From NCBI RefSeq assembly GCF_004117055.1, contig NZ_CP026363.1, positions 5,070,501 through 5,134,500 on the forward strand: 64,000 bases of DNA, written 5' to 3'. Shown one piece after another: positions 37,059-46,425 of this stretch (its first letter is position 1; each line of letters opens with the position of its first letter). The position numbers were made by a program, and so were the translations under genes. Below the pieces are notes generated by a model, which saw only the letters and a list, made by a program, of their open reading frames with translations, ran no database searches and was not told where the DNA came from. The stretch is from Brevibacillus agri (GTDB lineage: Bacteria > Bacillota > Bacilli > Brevibacillales > Brevibacillaceae).

Positions 37059-38972
37059 TTAATGAGTTGCTTCCGTTTCCTCTGTATCGGTCGTGCTTTT
37101 TTTCGTATACAGGTCGTGCCTTTGACTGTAGAATCCGAGCAAAAATTTGCCGGACAATGGTTTGTTATTGAATTGTTCAATGGGAATACGCGATCCTATT
37201 TCGTCAATCAGACGGTTGAAATAGAACGCTTGTCTGCCCAGCCTTGCCTGATAAGGCTGCAAGCACGCCTGAATCGTCCGCCAGGTTCGCTCGGGATGCC
37301 TTGCAAACTCATTCATATAGCGAACCGCATTGCTGGCGCGGTCGTCAGCCCCCAACGCTCGTCGTTCCAAAACATCAGCCACGGCCAACAGACGACCAAA
37401 CAAATAATCCCGGTCATTGATGCTTTCATCCAACGCCACTCTTAATCCCTCCTGTTCTTCCTGTTTGTTAACCAGGGCACACGCGATGCTCAACGTCTTC
37501 TCCCACTCCCATTTTTCCATGGAAACGGGATTGGCTGCACGCCGGCAGGAGCTCATTATGATATCCAATGGAATGTTTCGGCCATCCAGCACACAAGGCA
37601 ACATTCGCTCCTTGACACCTTTGACCACTTCCTTGCTTGCCCGTGGTCCGTATGCGGCAAATGCAATATCCTTCCAGTCAGGTGCTCCAATAAACTGCAC
37701 AAAGTCTCCGTTGTCATTTTTGCGGTATTTATGCAACCATGTGCAAGTCGAATGCCAGTTCACCAGCTTGTCCAAATACTGCTCTTTATCCATATTACGG
37801 TAATACAACACCGCCATGCGCCCCGTTGTTGCCGAATCGAGAACCAAAATATTTACATTTTCTTTTCTGTCGGGCAAACCTGCCAATTTGTTGCGATATC
37901 CTTCTAATGCTTTCGCTACCTCTACAGCCAATTCTTTATTGGTATATGCAATTTTGTCTTTGATAGAGTCCGAAGAAGTAGAATCAATCGAAAATAAATC
38001 CTCAGTAATATCGGGAATATCCAGTTCACGATTGCTCCAGATAAGAAACACTCTTTGATCGATCATTTTCCCTTGGCGATTGATTAGCCACTTCAGAGCA
38101 TTATGCGCTTTCTGGGATACCTCGTAGCTGATGCTTGCCGCCTCATTGCTTTGCGTAAACCGCCCTCTGAATGTAAAGCCGCTGTTATCATTCGCCGAGA
38201 TCAGCTTGGCTTTGTCTGCTGCATTCCTGATTTTGTTGGCATGCTTGTCTGTTGCAGGCAGCTTCTTACCCGTTACATAGCAGAAATCTTCGCCACCTAG
38301 CTTGCTGCTGTAAAATTGAATGAAAGAATCGTATACCTGCTGATCGTTCCACACCTTCGTCAGTACCTTCGTGGGCGAGTAGACGTTAAATCTGACAAAT
38401 GCGCTTGTTTGCTCGCCAGCCACTACCGAAAAAATCGGTGGCTTCGCTCCGTATCGCGCTTCGGCATTTTTATCCCATTTGCTAAGCAGTCGCTGATCTT
38501 CGTCTACATATAAAATTCCATGCTCGACTAAATCTTGAATCAACCGCCCTTTGCGTAGGTAGTGGTAGATGCTTTTCACTTTGTCGACAGCGTATGGAGA
38601 GCTTGCCCACTCTTCCAATTGCTTGATATAGTGCGGAAAAGCCTCTTCCTTTTTGATTTCTCCACCATAGGCTCTGTAATCTCCCGCTACGTAGCTTAAT
38701 TTGTCATGCAAGGGATAAGGAGCGATCTTTGTACCTGATCGACTGGCAGAATCTTCTGTACACGGGATCACTGTACTCGCATCGCTTTTCTCAACGACTG
38801 TCGCTGAATGAAAGTGTCCGTCTTCCGTTATGTCCACTTCGATATGGGCGTTTTGTGTCGTATGCGAAACGGGCAGCAGCATGTACTCCTGGTCGTTATA
38901 CTTTCTCTCGACCTTGCCGACAACATTCAGATTCGCTTCGTATGTCTCGTACAAATTCAAAAGCCAGCTCAT
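37059..38972 (-). CDS. cas8c: Type I-C Cascade large subunit Cas8c (Csd1)
   Basis: Large subunit of 637 residues that recognises the PAM and helps unwind target DNA. Csd1-type features include [26 protein letters not shown] start, [20 protein letters not shown] region and the C-terminal [15 protein letters not shown]. In I-C systems an internal start in this gene also makes the small subunit Cas11c; a candidate region is the last 120 residues, but the start was not located. Overlaps cas5c by 4 bp. Confidence 0.94.
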   Translation of the reverse strand: MSWLLNLYETYEANLNVVGKVERKYNDQEYMLLPVSHTTQNAHIEVDITEDGHFHSATVVEKSDASTVIPCTEDSASRSGTKIAPYPLHDKLSYVAGDYRAYGGEIKKEEAFPHYIKQLEEWASSPYAVDKVKSIYHYLRKGRLIQDLVEHGILYVDEDQRLLSKWDKNAEARYGAKPPIFSVVAGEQTSAFVRFNVYSPTKVLTKVWNDQQVYDSFIQFYSSKLGGEDFCYVTGKKLPATDKHANKIRNAADKAKLISANDNSGFTFRGRFTQSNEAASISYEVSQKAHNALKWLINRQGKMIDQRVFLIWSNRELDIPDITEDLFSIDSTSSDSIKDKIAYTNKELAVEVAKALEGYRNKLAGLPDRKENVNILVLDSATTGRMAVLYYRNMDKEQYLDKLVNWHSTCTWLHKYRKNDNGDFVQFIGAPDWKDIAFAAYGPRASKEVVKGVKERMLPCVLDGRNIPLDIIMSSCRRAANPVSMEKWEWEKTLSIACALVNKQEEQEGLRVALDESINDRDYLFGRLLAVADVLERRALGADDRASNAVRYMNEFARHPERTWRTIQACLQPYQARLGRQAFYFNRLIDEIGSRIPIEQFNNKPLSGKFLLGFYSQRHDLYTKKSTTDTEETEATH

Positions 38973-39688
38973 CGATTATCCACCTCTTCCAGTTCGGCAA
39001 ACAGATCATCCACGGAGAGTAGGTTAGCAGAGTCGAAATGCTTTGGCTTCATGCTGGCAACCGTCCGGATTTGCGTACACTCCTCTGGTCGAGAAAAGCG
39101 GATAAACCCGTTCTTCATGACAGGATTCCATAGGCGAACTTCCATCTGATTCCGTCCGGTTTCGTCCGGATAATTGATGCCATGCACCATCGTTCCCAGA
39201 TGAATCTCTCCGTAGTTGTCATAGAATCCTTCTCCCTCGCCAAACACGCATGGCTCGACATATGCCTGACATTCCCGCGTGCCAAGGAAGATGTCCCTTC
39301 GCCCTCCAGCCCGAAGCGAGCGTTTCAAAATATTGTGATGCTTATGCTCGTTGCGATCATACTCCAGTTCCGGGCGGTTCAGATTGAACTCGAAATGGGC
39401 CCGCACCTGGTAGCGCACATCTCGCAAATACGTATAGTTGGCAAGCGTGTTCCCTCCGCCGTATTCAATCGGACGAACGCCTTTGGACTCCATGCGAATC
39501 GGGTTCATAATCCGCACTTCATCTACAATCATCACCAAAGTAGGCTTCCAGTAAATGGACTCGACTACGCCCTTTAGGGCCTGGTAGGTAGGCACTTGGT
39601 AGGACAGCTTTTCTCCGCCAAGTTTTGTTAACGGGTCTGTAAATAGCGCATAAGGCCCAAATACTTCAAATTCTATAGCGTTTCGCAT
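38969..39688 (-). CDS. cas5c: Type I-C crRNA-processing endonuclease Cas5c
   Basis: A 239-residue RAMP protein that replaces Cas6 in I-C: it cuts pre-crRNA at the base of the repeat stem and holds the 5' handle. Sequence begins [20 protein letters not shown] and has the [25 protein letters not shown] segment typical of Cas5d/c, with Tyr/Lys/His candidates for catalysis. No cas6 is present, as expected. First gene of the Cascade/adaptation operon, with AAAGGAGGTGATGCT as ribosome-binding region and its own promoter. Confidence 0.95.
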   Translation of the reverse strand: MRNAIEFEVFGPYALFTDPLTKLGGEKLSYQVPTYQALKGVVESIYWKPTLVMIVDEVRIMNPIRMESKGVRPIEYGGGNTLANYTYLRDVRYQVRAHFEFNLNRPELEYDRNEHKHHNILKRSLRAGGRRDIFLGTRECQAYVEPCVFGEGEGFYDNYGEIHLGTMVHGINYPDETGRNQMEVRLWNPVMKNGFIRFSRPEECTQIRTVASMKPKHFDSANLLSVDDLFAELEEVDNR

Positions 39689-39725
39689 AGCATCACCTCC
39701 TTTCTTGTCCTGACTTGATAGTCCA

Positions 39726-39754
39726 ATAATACCAATTTATTACTACACAGTCAA
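39726..39754 (-). promoter_or_regulatory. Promoter of the cas5c-cas8c-cas7-cas4-cas1-cas2 operon
   Basis: On the minus strand, TTGACT (39754-39749), exactly 17 bp, and TATTAT (39731-39726), about 38 bp before the cas5c start codon. This is a near-consensus sigma-A promoter and the best candidate in the cas3-cas5c gap. Confidence 0.75.
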
Positions 39755-39756
39755 TA

Positions 39757-39775
39757 GTATAATAAATTATATGAA
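39757..39775 (-). promoter_or_regulatory. Cascade operator: PAM plus partial protospacer for the crRNA-like RNA
   Basis: TTC (39775-39773), the standard I-C PAM, followed by ATATAATTTATTATAC (39772-39757). Against the guide of the RNA at 39813 (ATATATTTTATGATAC) only positions 6 and 12 differ. The site ends two bases upstream of the -35 box, and a Cascade footprint of normal length would cover the -35. Confidence 0.72.
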
Positions 39776-39778
39776 CGT

Positions 39779-39807
39779 TTAATATCCCATTTTCTTTATG
39801 TTATAAT
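39779..39807 (+). promoter_or_regulatory. Promoter of the crRNA-like regulatory RNA
   Basis: TTAATA (39779-39784), 17 bp, TATAAT (39802-39807). Transcription would begin about 39814, right at the first base of the repeat-like stem. It diverges from the cas5c promoter and lies outside the predicted Cascade footprint. Confidence 0.65.
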
Positions 39808-39812
39808 ATGTT

Positions 39813-39884
39813 GTCGCCCAAAGGCGTGGATTGAAATATATATTTTATGATACGAGAACCTATCTCTACAGGCAGATAGGTTCT
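39813..39884 (+). ncRNA. crRNA-like Cas-regulating RNA (CreR-type) candidate
   Basis: GTCGC-CCAAAG-GCGTGGATTGAAAT (39813-39837) is a shortened I-C repeat: first five and last fourteen bases equal the array repeat, and CGCC-CAAA-GGCG keeps a small stem, so Cas5c could bind and keep the handle. It is followed by a guide (39838 on) that matches the cas5c promoter with a TTC PAM, and from guide position 18 by an 11-bp hairpin (AGAACCTATCT and complement, 39855-39884). Limited pairing favours binding without Cas3 cleavage. Function (autorepression through Cascade) is inferred by analogy with CreR and CreA RNAs of other Cas subtypes. Confidence 0.7.
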
Positions 39885-39892
39885 ACTCCCAT

Positions 39893-42316
39893 TCAAAACA
39901 TACTCATTTCAAACCGGCTGTCATTCTCAACATCCAAGCCATACTCCCCGCTGTAGGCTGATTCTTTCAACGCCAGTATTTTTCCATCCAGCAAGCTTAC
40001 TAGCCCATCATTCTTGACCAGTTGCTCTCGTTCATACGAAAACAGGCTGATCGTATACTGTTGTGCCCTTCGCAGCAGCCTGGACAGGTTCTCAATAGTT
40101 TCATCGCCATTTAGTCGTGCAATCATCTCTTTTCCTTCCTCTCCGTACGGAACAAGAACGGTTGTTGTCTGGTCATCGATCACCTGAAAGAAATCGGCTG
40201 CCGTCCTGTAGCTGTTCACGATAAATAGCGGCAAACTCTCCCTTTTGGATTGTGTGTACGCGAGGTTATAGGAGCTGTTGTTCCTGTTTGCCATCAACAA
40301 CTCTGTCATGTGCTTCTCCAGCCCGCGAATAAAATAATCTAAACGGGAAGCAAACTCCGTATAAAACTCTTGAAAATACTTGTCCATCGCCTGAACGGAC
40401 AAGAGATTGCCGCCATGCAGGCTGGGATCTGCTTTGAGGTCGAGAAGCATTCGTTTCGCCAGGTTTTTGCCTGCCTTGATTTCCTGCAAATGATTCAAAT
40501 TCTCCTCTGCATGATCGATGACATACACTTGCTGTATTTCCTTCTCCCCGTGGCGATTGCATCTGCCGGCAGCCTGCGCGATCGAATCCAGTCCGGCCAA
40601 CGAGCGAATCACACAATCAAAACTGACATCCACACCCGCTTCAATTAACTGCGTACTAATGCATATCACTTTTTCCTCACGCTGCAAATGATCCCGCACT
40701 TGCCCAAGGATGTGGTTTCGATGCGCCGCACACATCGACGTACTCAGGTGGTAGAGCGGAATATCGAGCGTCTCCACTCGCCGATACAATCTCTTAACAA
40801 CCGTTTTTGTGTTTAAGACAACCAGAATACTTTGGACTTCTTCCGTTTTCTCGGTAATAAAATCAGCCAGCTTGTTCGTGTCAAAAGTTTCATCCGTAGC
40901 TTTATCGACAATTTCCACCCGTTTGAAAGCTTCAATGACGTGATCCACGTTTTGAATCATTTCAGAGTCAGCACTGATTTCCAACCGGCGCTCTACAAAA
41001 TCAAGGGCCGGCTGGGTAGCCGTGCAAAGAATAAGGCTGGAATGACCATGCGATTTCAAAAAGTTCAGCGCATGATTAAACAACGATACACATGAAACCG
41101 GAATTTTCTGTACCTCGTCAAAAATAATGACCGACTCGCATAAGTTGTGAAGCCTTCGTATATTTCTGCTTCCCCTGGCATAGAACACATTCAGAAACTG
41201 AACCATCGTTGTAAAAATAATGGGTGAATCCCAGTTATCCTTGGCCAGCTTCAATTTTTGCCGTGCATTAATCATGCCATCCTGGGCCTCATCGTCATCG
41301 CTCATGTCGTCTATGACGTTGGAATGGTGCTCCAGAATATGTTCGTCGTCCATAAGGATTTTACGGACTTCCTCTGCGTTCTGTTCGATAATCGTTGTAA
41401 ACGGTACTACATAAATAATGTGCTTTTTGTTTTCTCGAATGGCATGCTTGAGCGCATACCGCAAACTCGCCAAAGTCTTTCCGCCACCAGTCGGAATGGA
41501 CAGCGTATAGATACCAGACGGCTTCTCCGCAAACTTGTCGCACTGGTCTGACAATTCCTTTCTCAGTTCGTTGATCCGTGTTTTTGCCTCTTCCTTCTCT
41601 TGGTAAGAATGAAGCTTTTTCATCAGCCTCTCATAGTATGTATGAAACAGGTCTTGGCGACGTGGACTGGATTCCTCGTGCTTGTTTTCCTCAAACAACC
41701 TGGTGTTCGTACGATCTGCATCAATTAATGCACTAAACACAAACTTGGTCAGAAACATCAATTTGCTTTCGCTATTCTCTACAGAAGGCTTGCCAAGATA
41801 AGCTTCCAGTTCATCGATTGCACGTAACACATATTGATGAAATGCTTGCTCGCTGATTACTTCGTCAAAAAAACGCTGGATCGACTTGTCGTATTCCTTC
41901 AACGGTTTATCCCGGACACGATGCAAGTAGGGAGATTCCAAATCCTTATTTAAAAAGTCATGGAGGTAGGAGTGGTGCGAAATGATCGCATTTCCGACAA
42001 CCTCAGCTAAAATCCAGCTTCCCCTGGAAGGATTCCCGGTATGAAATTTCTGGTATAATAGTCTGCCCCCCGCAGTCGAATGATCGACACTCCCTCTTTT
42101 CGGCGGTTCTCCTGGATTTTCCACAGCTTTTATGATGTAGTCTTTAAACTCCTCGGTGTACTTTCCCATGTCATGGAGCATACCCGCCAGACCTGCGATA
42201 TGCTTGACGCCTATCTTCTCGCCGATCGATTCCGCCAATGCTTTTACTCCCAGCAAATGCTCCGCGACACTTTGTATCTGTTTGTCGCTTTCACGAATAT
42301 GCGCGATGAATTTCAT
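39893..42316 (-). CDS. cas3: CRISPR-associated helicase-nuclease Cas3
   Basis: An 807-residue effector that nicks and degrades DNA marked by Cascade. The N-terminal HD nuclease domain shows GLAGMLHDMGKYTEEFKDYI; helicase motifs are Walker A SIPTGGGKTLASL (about residue 275), DEVQ-type IIFDEVQKIP, CTATQPALDF, IEAGVDVSFD and QAAGRCNRHG. All parts are intact. It is transcribed in the same direction as, but 204 bp away from, the Cascade operon, and a hairpin right behind its stop may limit read-through. Promoter region lies in 42320-42450 (TTGACA near 42390). Confidence 0.95.
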   Translation of the reverse strand: MKFIAHIRESDKQIQSVAEHLLGVKALAESIGEKIGVKHIAGLAGMLHDMGKYTEEFKDYIIKAVENPGEPPKRGSVDHSTAGGRLLYQKFHTGNPSRGSWILAEVVGNAIISHHSYLHDFLNKDLESPYLHRVRDKPLKEYDKSIQRFFDEVISEQAFHQYVLRAIDELEAYLGKPSVENSESKLMFLTKFVFSALIDADRTNTRLFEENKHEESSPRRQDLFHTYYERLMKKLHSYQEKEEAKTRINELRKELSDQCDKFAEKPSGIYTLSIPTGGGKTLASLRYALKHAIRENKKHIIYVVPFTTIIEQNAEEVRKILMDDEHILEHHSNVIDDMSDDDEAQDGMINARQKLKLAKDNWDSPIIFTTMVQFLNVFYARGSRNIRRLHNLCESVIIFDEVQKIPVSCVSLFNHALNFLKSHGHSSLILCTATQPALDFVERRLEISADSEMIQNVDHVIEAFKRVEIVDKATDETFDTNKLADFITEKTEEVQSILVVLNTKTVVKRLYRRVETLDIPLYHLSTSMCAAHRNHILGQVRDHLQREEKVICISTQLIEAGVDVSFDCVIRSLAGLDSIAQAAGRCNRHGEKEIQQVYVIDHAEENLNHLQEIKAGKNLAKRMLLDLKADPSLHGGNLLSVQAMDKYFQEFYTEFASRLDYFIRGLEKHMTELLMANRNNSSYNLAYTQSKRESLPLFIVNSYRTAADFFQVIDDQTTTVLVPYGEEGKEMIARLNGDETIENLSRLLRRAQQYTISLFSYEREQLVKNDGLVSLLDGKILALKESAYSGEYGLDVENDSRFEMSMF

Positions 42317-42700
42317 GATTACCGCCTCCTCTTCATCATTCAGCGATTATCCATACCGAAACGCATCCTGTACCTAGTTTTTTGTAGAACGATGTCAAAA
42401 TTAATCATATAACACTTTTGGTAAATAGTGTATAACGCTTGATCTATGCATTTCAGGACCAAGGCCGCTTATCTGTCTAGTCGACGGGATGTATTTTTAT
42501 AGCAAAACTTCATTCAAAAGATAGCTGCAGCCATTTGAGGCCGGCAAAGAAAAGGCAGACCGCGACGACAGCGCTCTATAGGTGTAGTACACACGTCTTT
42601 CGTGTAGCCAGAGTAACCTACGAAGTTACGTACAGAGGCTGTCCTCGTTCATGATAACTTATACTGGATAAGAATCTTATCAATACTTATTAATACAAAA
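42317..42700. other. Gene-free region between cas3 and the microcompartment operon
   Basis: A/T-rich near cas3, with a TTGACA on the minus strand that may be its -35 box. The rest contains a hairpin around ACACGTCTTTCGTGT (42590) but no gene or repeat that I recognise. Confidence 0.4.
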
Positions 42701-42701
42701 A

Positions 42702-42740
42702 AGACGCCGCCCTAAAAAATAAGGACAACGCCTTGAGCAA
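42702..42740 (-). terminator. Rho-independent terminator of the microcompartment operon
   Basis: On the minus strand AAGGCGTTGTCCT pairs with AGGGCGGCGTCTT (13 pairs, some G-U; 42734-42702) and is followed by TTTTT. It lies 20 bp after the dehydrogenase stop. Confidence 0.8.
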
Positions 42741-42753
42741 AGCTTCTTCTATT

Positions 42754-43698
42754 TCACACCCCCGCCAGCATGCCCAGCGTCCGTTTCACCGACCGGGCCG
42801 AGCGATCCAAAGCCGCTTTTTCTGTGGCAGAAAGCGGCAACTCGATCACGCATTCGACGCCATTGCCGCCGAGAATGGTCGGCACGCCCAAATACATGTC
42901 CCGATAGCCGTATTCGCCTTCCAGGTAGGCGATGGATGGCAGGATGCGTTTTTTGTCCTTGAGGATCGCTTCTGCCATTTGCACGACGGAAGCCGCAGGG
43001 GCGTAGTAGGCGCTTCCGGTTCCAAGCAGTTCGACGATTTCGCCTCCGCCTTTTCGCGTGCGCTCGACGATGGCCTCCAGCCGGTCGGCAGGGATGATTT
43101 TGTCCAGCGGAATGCCGCCTGCCGAGGAATACTGGATCAGCGGAACCATCTCATCCCCGTGTCCCCCGAGGACAAATGCGGAAATGTCTTCAACCGATAC
43201 GTTCAGCTCCTGGGCCACAAACGTCTGGAAGCGCGCCGTATCCAAAACTCCCGACTGGCCGAGCACGCGATTTTTCGGAAAACCGGTCGTCTGATAGCAG
43301 ACGTACGTCATGGCATCCACCGGGTTGCTCAACACAATGACGTAACTATCCGCTGCATAACGGGCGATTTTTTCGGATACGTCGCGGATGATCCCCGCGT
43401 TTGTCGCGACCAAATCGTCTCTTGTCATGCCGGGCTTTCTGGCAATTCCGGCTGTGATGATGACCAGATCGCAGCCGCGTATCTCTTCATAATCAGAGGT
43501 GCCTGTTATACGGACATTGAGCGCCTGCACCGGACTTGCTTGCAGCATATCAAGCGCTTTTCCTTTTGTCGCCTTTTCCATGGAGGGGATATCCACCAAT
43601 ACGATATCGCCAAGCTCCTTTTGCGCCAGCATCAGAGCAGTCGTCGCGCCGGTAAAGCCTGCCCCGATGACCGCTATTTTTCTGCGTGTAAAAGCCAT
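42754..43698 (-). CDS. mdh: Malate/lactate dehydrogenase family protein
   Basis: NAD-dependent 2-hydroxyacid dehydrogenase of 314 residues: [14 protein letters not shown] nucleotide-binding loop, Asp at the end of strand 2 (VLVDI), catalytic region [11 protein letters not shown] and [10 protein letters not shown] (His). The substrate loop [14 protein letters not shown] has Arg at the position typical of malate dehydrogenase. It is the last gene of the microcompartment operon, not next to citrate-cycle genes, so it may serve to reoxidise the NADH made by the aldehyde dehydrogenase; that is inference. RBS GGGAGG. Confidence 0.88.
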   Translation of the reverse strand: MAFTRRKIAVIGAGFTGATTALMLAQKELGDIVLVDIPSMEKATKGKALDMLQASPVQALNVRITGTSDYEEIRGCDLVIITAGIARKPGMTRDDLVATNAGIIRDVSEKIARYAADSYVIVLSNPVDAMTYVCYQTTGFPKNRVLGQSGVLDTARFQTFVAQELNVSVEDISAFVLGGHGDEMVPLIQYSSAGGIPLDKIIPADRLEAIVERTRKGGGEIVELLGTGSAYYAPAASVVQMAEAILKDKKRILPSIAYLEGEYGYRDMYLGVPTILGGNGVECVIELPLSATEKAALDRSARSVKRTLGMLAGV

Positions 43699-43736
43699 GC
43701 CGTTTCCTCCCGCTTACCGCTCTGGCCGGAAATGGT

Positions 43737-44174
43737 TTATGCCCCCGACTCCGGCGGCGGCTCTTCCTGCTCCTTTACCGCTTGCTGGTTGCCCGTTGCC
43801 TTTTTTCCTGCGGCTTTCTCCCTGGCTTCCCCTTTGGCCGGATTGCCCGACGGTTTCGCGCTTGTCTTGCTTTCTTCCGTTTGCAAAAGTTTTTTTATTC
43901 CGTCATCCGGGTGCGGAATCACATGGGAGGCGATCAGTTCCCCTACTCGCGCTGCTGCCTCCCGCCCGGATTCGACGGCTGCCTGCACAGCGCCGACATC
44001 GCCTTCCACATAGATCGTGACCAGCGCCGCATCTGCTTTCTCCTGTTTCACCAAACGGACATCTGCGGCTTTCAGCATGGCATCCGCCGCTTCGACCGAA
44101 CCGATCAGTCCCCGTGTCTCAATCATTCCCAATGCCTTGGCCAAGCTTTTCACCTCATTTTTCGTCAGTTCCAT
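43737..44174 (-). CDS. BMC-H shell protein with long charged tail
   Basis: Hexamer-forming microcompartment shell protein, 145 residues. The BMC fold ([29 protein letters not shown] ... SHVIPHPDDGIKKLL) covers about residues 13-97. A 45-residue tail rich in Lys, Glu, Ala and Pro follows, which is unusual and could bind cargo or face the cytoplasm. Pore region KQEKADAALVTIYVEGD lacks the usual KxGG motif, so pore selectivity differs from the PduA-like paralogues. Overlaps the upstream gene by 20 bp. Confidence 0.92.
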   Translation of the reverse strand: MELTKNEVKSLAKALGMIETRGLIGSVEAADAMLKAADVRLVKQEKADAALVTIYVEGDVGAVQAAVESGREAAARVGELIASHVIPHPDDGIKKLLQTEESKTSAKPSGNPAKGEAREKAAGKKATGNQQAVKEQEEPPPESGA

Positions 44175-44787
44175 CGATCACACAGATGCTCTTTCCTTTT
44201 TCGCGTGCGGCATCACGGGCCAACGGCGTGACAATCGTCGTTTTGCGAATCCAGATTTTTTCTTCCTTGATCTGCTCGATATCTCTTTGCGTCAACAGTT
44301 TTCCCCGAAAAGTGATCCGCTCGCGGGAGGCGCTCGCGGCGAGAGCAGCCAATGGAGCGATTCGCACCCCAAAGCCCTCCAGCGTCTTTTTATAGCTGCC
44401 AAGGTGATGGGCATACGCTGGATTCGCGGCCTTGTCCGCGGAAACATCCAGCATCCATTCCAACTCAGCGGACGGGATGAGCGTGATGCGCAAGCCTCGT
44501 AAAAGGAGTGTCGACAACATTTGGCTCTCCGGCGTATCGGCAATGCCCAATGCGCCTTTGACAAGCAAATCTTGTGTTGCATCCAGGAAGACCGCATCGC
44601 GCACATTTTCCGGAATCGGGGTCGGCGTCAACGGCAGTTTGATGAGATTCCAGTGCTTTTCCAGTTGGTCCAGCCTGCCGTCAGCGGAAGCATTCAGCAC
44701 GAGAAGATCTGGTCTATTGGCAGACTCCGGCTCCCATTTGCGCAAAATCTCTCTGACGATCGCTTCGATTGTGGCATAGTTTATCAT
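44155..44787 (-). CDS. Microcompartment-associated protein of unknown function
   Basis: A 210-residue protein not assigned with confidence. An alpha/beta N-terminal half (PDLLVLNASADGRLDQLEKH) resembles flavoprotein-like proteins found in many BMC loci, and the C-terminal KIWIRKTTIVTPLARDAARE is a segment that recurs in BMC-associated proteins. It overlaps pduL by ATGA and the next shell gene by 20 bp, so it is made stoichiometrically with them. Confidence 0.6.
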   Translation of the reverse strand: MINYATIEAIVREILRKWEPESANRPDLLVLNASADGRLDQLEKHWNLIKLPLTPTPIPENVRDAVFLDATQDLLVKGALGIADTPESQMLSTLLLRGLRITLIPSAELEWMLDVSADKAANPAYAHHLGSYKKTLEGFGVRIAPLAALAASASRERITFRGKLLTQRDIEQIKEEKIWIRKTTIVTPLARDAAREKGKSICVIDGTDEK

Positions 44788-45437
44788 GCTAGACCCGCGT
44801 ACTTTATCAATTTTCCCGTTGCTCCGGTTGCGATGAAACCGGCGTTTGCCTCATCGGTATCCAGATGCATCTCCAGCCGATAGTCAGGCGAAACGCGGAT
44901 CAGCACATTTTCAAAAGAAAGCGCGCGTCCACTCTCCACTGTTATGCGCACGTATTCCCCGTCACTCACATGAAAAGCAGCCGCATCCGCCGGGCTCATG
45001 TGCACATGGGCTTGTGCGATAATCAGTCCCTCCTGCAAATAAATACTTCCTTTTGGGCCGATGATCGTAACCGGAGAAGACCCTTTAATATCGCCTGACT
45101 TCCGCAGGGGAGGCTGCAAGCCCAATTTGATGGAATCGGTTTTGCTGACTTCCACCTGCGTCAAGTTTCTTGCCGGACCAAGCACCCGCACGTTTTCGAT
45201 GCCTCCCCTTGGCCCGGCAATCATGACGGTTTCCTGAGCGGCAAATTGCCCTGGCTGGGAGAGCGCTTTTATCGGGGTTAATTCATACCCGCTTCCAAAC
45301 AGCGCTTCCAGATCGCGTCTGCTCAAATGACAATGCCGCGCAGAAACGGCAAGCGGAATCCCTTTTTCCGCTGGCGGCTGTTTCGAAAACTGGCTGACCA
45401 CTTCTTCCACGATGGATTGGATCACGTTTTCATTCAT
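44784..45437 (-). CDS. pduL: Phosphate propanoyltransferase PduL
   Basis: Converts acyl-CoA and phosphate into acyl phosphate and CoA, recycling CoA inside the microcompartment. About 217 residues, with two PTAC domains: LAVSARHCHLSRRDLEALFG (zinc-binding His) and AQAHVHMSPADAAAFHV (second His pair). The amphipathic N-terminus (MNENVIQSIVEEVVSQFSKQ) is an encapsulation peptide. ATG 45437 is chosen, with GAGGGATG upstream; a GTG at 45452 lies in front. Confidence 0.94.
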   Translation of the reverse strand: MNENVIQSIVEEVVSQFSKQPPAEKGIPLAVSARHCHLSRRDLEALFGSGYELTPIKALSQPGQFAAQETVMIAGPRGGIENVRVLGPARNLTQVEVSKTDSIKLGLQPPLRKSGDIKGSSPVTIIGPKGSIYLQEGLIIAQAHVHMSPADAAAFHVSDGEYVRITVESGRALSFENVLIRVSPDYRLEMHLDTDEANAGFIATGATGKLIKYAGLA

Positions 45438-45467
45438 TTTGTCATCCCTCACTTGAAAAACCGCGGA

Positions 45468-45761
45468 TTAAAGCTGCGGTTTTATTTGCGGCAAAATGCT
45501 TTCGATTTCCGCATGCGGGCGCGGGATGACGTGTACGGAAAGCAGCTCCCCTACGCGCTGGGCGGCGGCTGCTCCGGCATCTGTCGCCGCCTTGACCGCT
45601 CCCACGTCACCGCGAACCAACACCGTGACAATGCCGCCTCCGACGTGAACTTTGCCCACCAGATGCACATTTGCCGCCTTGACCATCGCATCCGCCGCCT
45701 CGACCGAAGCGACCAGTCCCCTAGTTTCAATCATTCCTAAAGCAGTCAGCTCCATTGCCAT
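45468..45761 (-). CDS. BMC-H shell protein (PduA/EutM-like)
   Basis: A 97-residue hexameric shell protein: [40 protein letters not shown] (pore loop KVHVGGG) and [15 protein letters not shown]. Nearly a twin of the protein at 46426, so it probably forms main shell facets. Confidence 0.95.
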   Translation of the reverse strand: MAMELTALGMIETRGLVASVEAADAMVKAANVHLVGKVHVGGGIVTVLVRGDVGAVKAATDAGAAAAQRVGELLSVHVIPRPHAEIESILPQIKPQL

Positions 45762-45810
45762 CTGCTATTCCTCCCTGCCATTTTTGCATGTCCTGACGCC
45801 GCACTTGCCA

Positions 45811-46110
45811 TCAGGACATCCGCCAATTTTTCACTTGTGTCTCCGCCAGCTTCCTTGTGCCGCTATCCGGACGGGGAACGACAGCACACGCGATCAACGC
45901 TCCCGTTTGTTTCGCCACCTGTGCGCCAGATTCGACTGCGATGCGGACGGCGCTGCTGTCTCCTTCGATGAAAACCGTCACCAGCGCCATATCGACTGTT
46001 TCCTGATTGACCAGCCGAACATCCGCCGCCTTCAGCATGGCATCCACGACTGCAACCGAGGTCGCCAGCCCCCGCGTTTCAATCATCCCCAATGATTTGG
46101 TCACGTGCAT
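45811..46110 (-). CDS. BMC-H shell protein, divergent
   Basis: A 99-residue shell protein ([29 protein letters not shown]). The pore segment NQETVDMALVTVFIEGD resembles that of the tailed shell protein at 43737 rather than the KVHVGGG type, so the shell has two pore classes. Its ATG overlaps the vertex-protein stop (TAATG). Confidence 0.92.
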   Translation of the reverse strand: MHVTKSLGMIETRGLATSVAVVDAMLKAADVRLVNQETVDMALVTVFIEGDSSAVRIAVESGAQVAKQTGALIACAVVPRPDSGTRKLAETQVKNWRMS

Positions 46111-46385
46111 TACCCACTTCCTGTATCGACCGAATCAATAATGCCGATAATCAACGCATCAATCGGCAGTCGCTTCCCTTCCAGGATAGAAGCGGCAGAA
46201 CTTCCCGTCGTCACCATGACGTGATCGCCGACCCCTGCCCCGATTCGATCAACGGCAACAAAAGCTGGCTGACCTGGCCGATCCGTTTCTGTTAATCCTG
46301 GTTGCACGATCAGAAGCTTCAATCCTGTCAACCCGTCTTCTTTACGCGTCGCCCAAACGCTCCCAATCACTTTGCCAACCAGCAT
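46110..46385 (-). CDS. BMC-P vertex protein (EutN/CcmL family)
   Basis: Pentameric protein that closes the vertices of the polyhedral shell. At 91 residues it matches the family: MLVGKVIGSVWATRKEDGLTG at the start and DRIGAGVGDHVMVTTGSSAA in the middle. Only one such gene is present, enough for closure. Confidence 0.95.
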   Translation of the reverse strand: MLVGKVIGSVWATRKEDGLTGLKLLIVQPGLTETDRPGQPAFVAVDRIGAGVGDHVMVTTGSSAASILEGKRLPIDALIIGIIDSVDTGSG

Positions 46386-46425
46386 TCACATGCCCTCCCG
46401 GATGTTTTTGCGAACGCGCGATTTC

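Noticed and set aside
39813..39837. Reading the repeat-like sequence as a stray real CRISPR repeat
   Set aside because: It is 25 bp with an altered stem, in the opposite orientation to the array, has no second repeat, and has its own promoter and a guide matching the adjacent promoter.
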